Assembly: GCA_021108215.1 (NCBI GenBank)
Contig: JAIORK010000039.1
Span: 22,112 to 86,111 of the forward strand
Origin: a bacterium
Lineage (GTDB): Bacteria > Oederibacteriota > JAAXVQ01 > JAUVAV01
Length of the DNA stretch: 64,000 nt
Direction of reading: 5' to 3'
The notes beneath the pieces are model-generated. The model was not told the DNA's origin. It did no database searches and worked only from the letters and a program-made list of their open reading frames with translations. A program made the position numbers and the translations under genes. Positions 63,830 through 64,000 of the stretch are shown here, one piece after another (positions within the stretch are counted from its first letter, which is position 1; each line of letters starts with the position of its first letter).

Positions 63830-63953
63830 TAGGGGCGTGATTTATCACGCCCTGATCTGTTCCATCCGGATTTTCCGTAGAGACGTTGCATGCAACGTCT
63901 CTACTATTTTTTAACACACCATCATGTAGGGGCGCAATAACTTGCGCCCCTAT
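63830..63953. repeat. Cluster of three palindromic repeats with different cores
   Basis: Palindromes lie at 63830-63854 (TAGGGGCGTGAT...ATCACGCCCTG, one end decayed), 63877-63904 (perfect 28 bp, half-site GTAGAGACGTTGCA) and 63926-63953 (GTAGGGGCGCAATA..., nearly perfect). They fill much of the 546-bp region from 63455 to the right edge; the remaining sequence is AT-rich with no gene seen. Confidence 0.85.
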
Positions 63954-64000
63954 CTATGGGTAATGTCAACCCCCAATATATTTAAGTCATGCAGTGGAGG

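Overview
The window looks like chromosome from an uncultured, mid-GC Gram-negative bacterium. The evidence is a TonB/ExbB/ExbD energy-transduction operon, an outer-membrane porin, a PorV-like outer-membrane protein, a secreted protein ending in an FlgD-like Ig domain, an apparent sigma-54 promoter, and abundant c-di-GMP and two-component signalling. FlgD-like C-termini plus PorV-like proteins are common in FCB-group and related candidate phyla. The TonB operon order (DUF3450, long ExbB, ExbB, ExbD, TonB, TPR) is the TtpC/TonB2 type known mainly from Proteobacteria. No rRNA or tRNA was recognised, so no taxon below phylum level can be defended.

Layout. Positions 1-16374 (minus strand) hold an insecticidal-type Tc toxin operon. 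It reads from an ECF sigma factor through a 29-codon hydrophobic ORF, a second sigma-like protein, two small proteins, a giant TcA (3756 aa) and a TcB (SpvB/TcdB-type) that runs off the left edge. The TcA carries seven degenerate ~130-aa repeats that account for most of its extra length over classical TcA, plus a hemopexin-like section. Its usual N-terminal module appears to be encoded by a separate 146-aa ORF. Positions 16567-18507 hold a DUF1573 / rhodanese-like / DoxX-MauE operon. Positions 18876-25125 are a mixed block: a PAP2 phosphatase fusion, a frameshifted CDF transporter, MgtE, DUF488, a ThiF/MoeB-like enzyme and an unknown protein.

Positions 25361-33622 hold a large hybrid histidine kinase, a fluoride channel with a DUF190 protein, a GGDEF-EAL protein and a pseudouridine synthase. 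Positions 33626-42681 hold an unknown membrane protein, MiaA and the TonB operon. Positions 42682-45229 hold two PilZ proteins, an HDOD protein and a CheD-like protein lacking its catalytic residues. Positions 45429-54019 form a complete phosphate-starvation module: pstS, pstC, pstA, pstB, phoU, a porin, phoR and phoB. Three places in it carry Pho-box-like 11-bp-period repeats. Positions 54474-63454 hold a PflX-like radical SAM protein, a receiver protein, a TPR/HEAT membrane protein, a PorV-like protein and a 1634-aa secreted protein with six ~193-aa Ig-like (Big_1/invasin-like) repeats.

The window is unusually rich in small dispersed repeats. There are 28-bp palindromes with constant GTAG...CTAC ends and variable cores; two of the family lie in frame inside the TcB gene. 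A ~137-bp inverted-repeat element occurs twice. A 133-261-bp element occurs three times, always with the same 28-bp palindrome in its middle. A 140-bp element with ~23-bp terminal inverted repeats sits inside the TonB operon. GC-rich palindromes are also present. The most novel features are the repeat-expanded, apparently split TcA with its sigma-factor-led operon, and the palindrome families.
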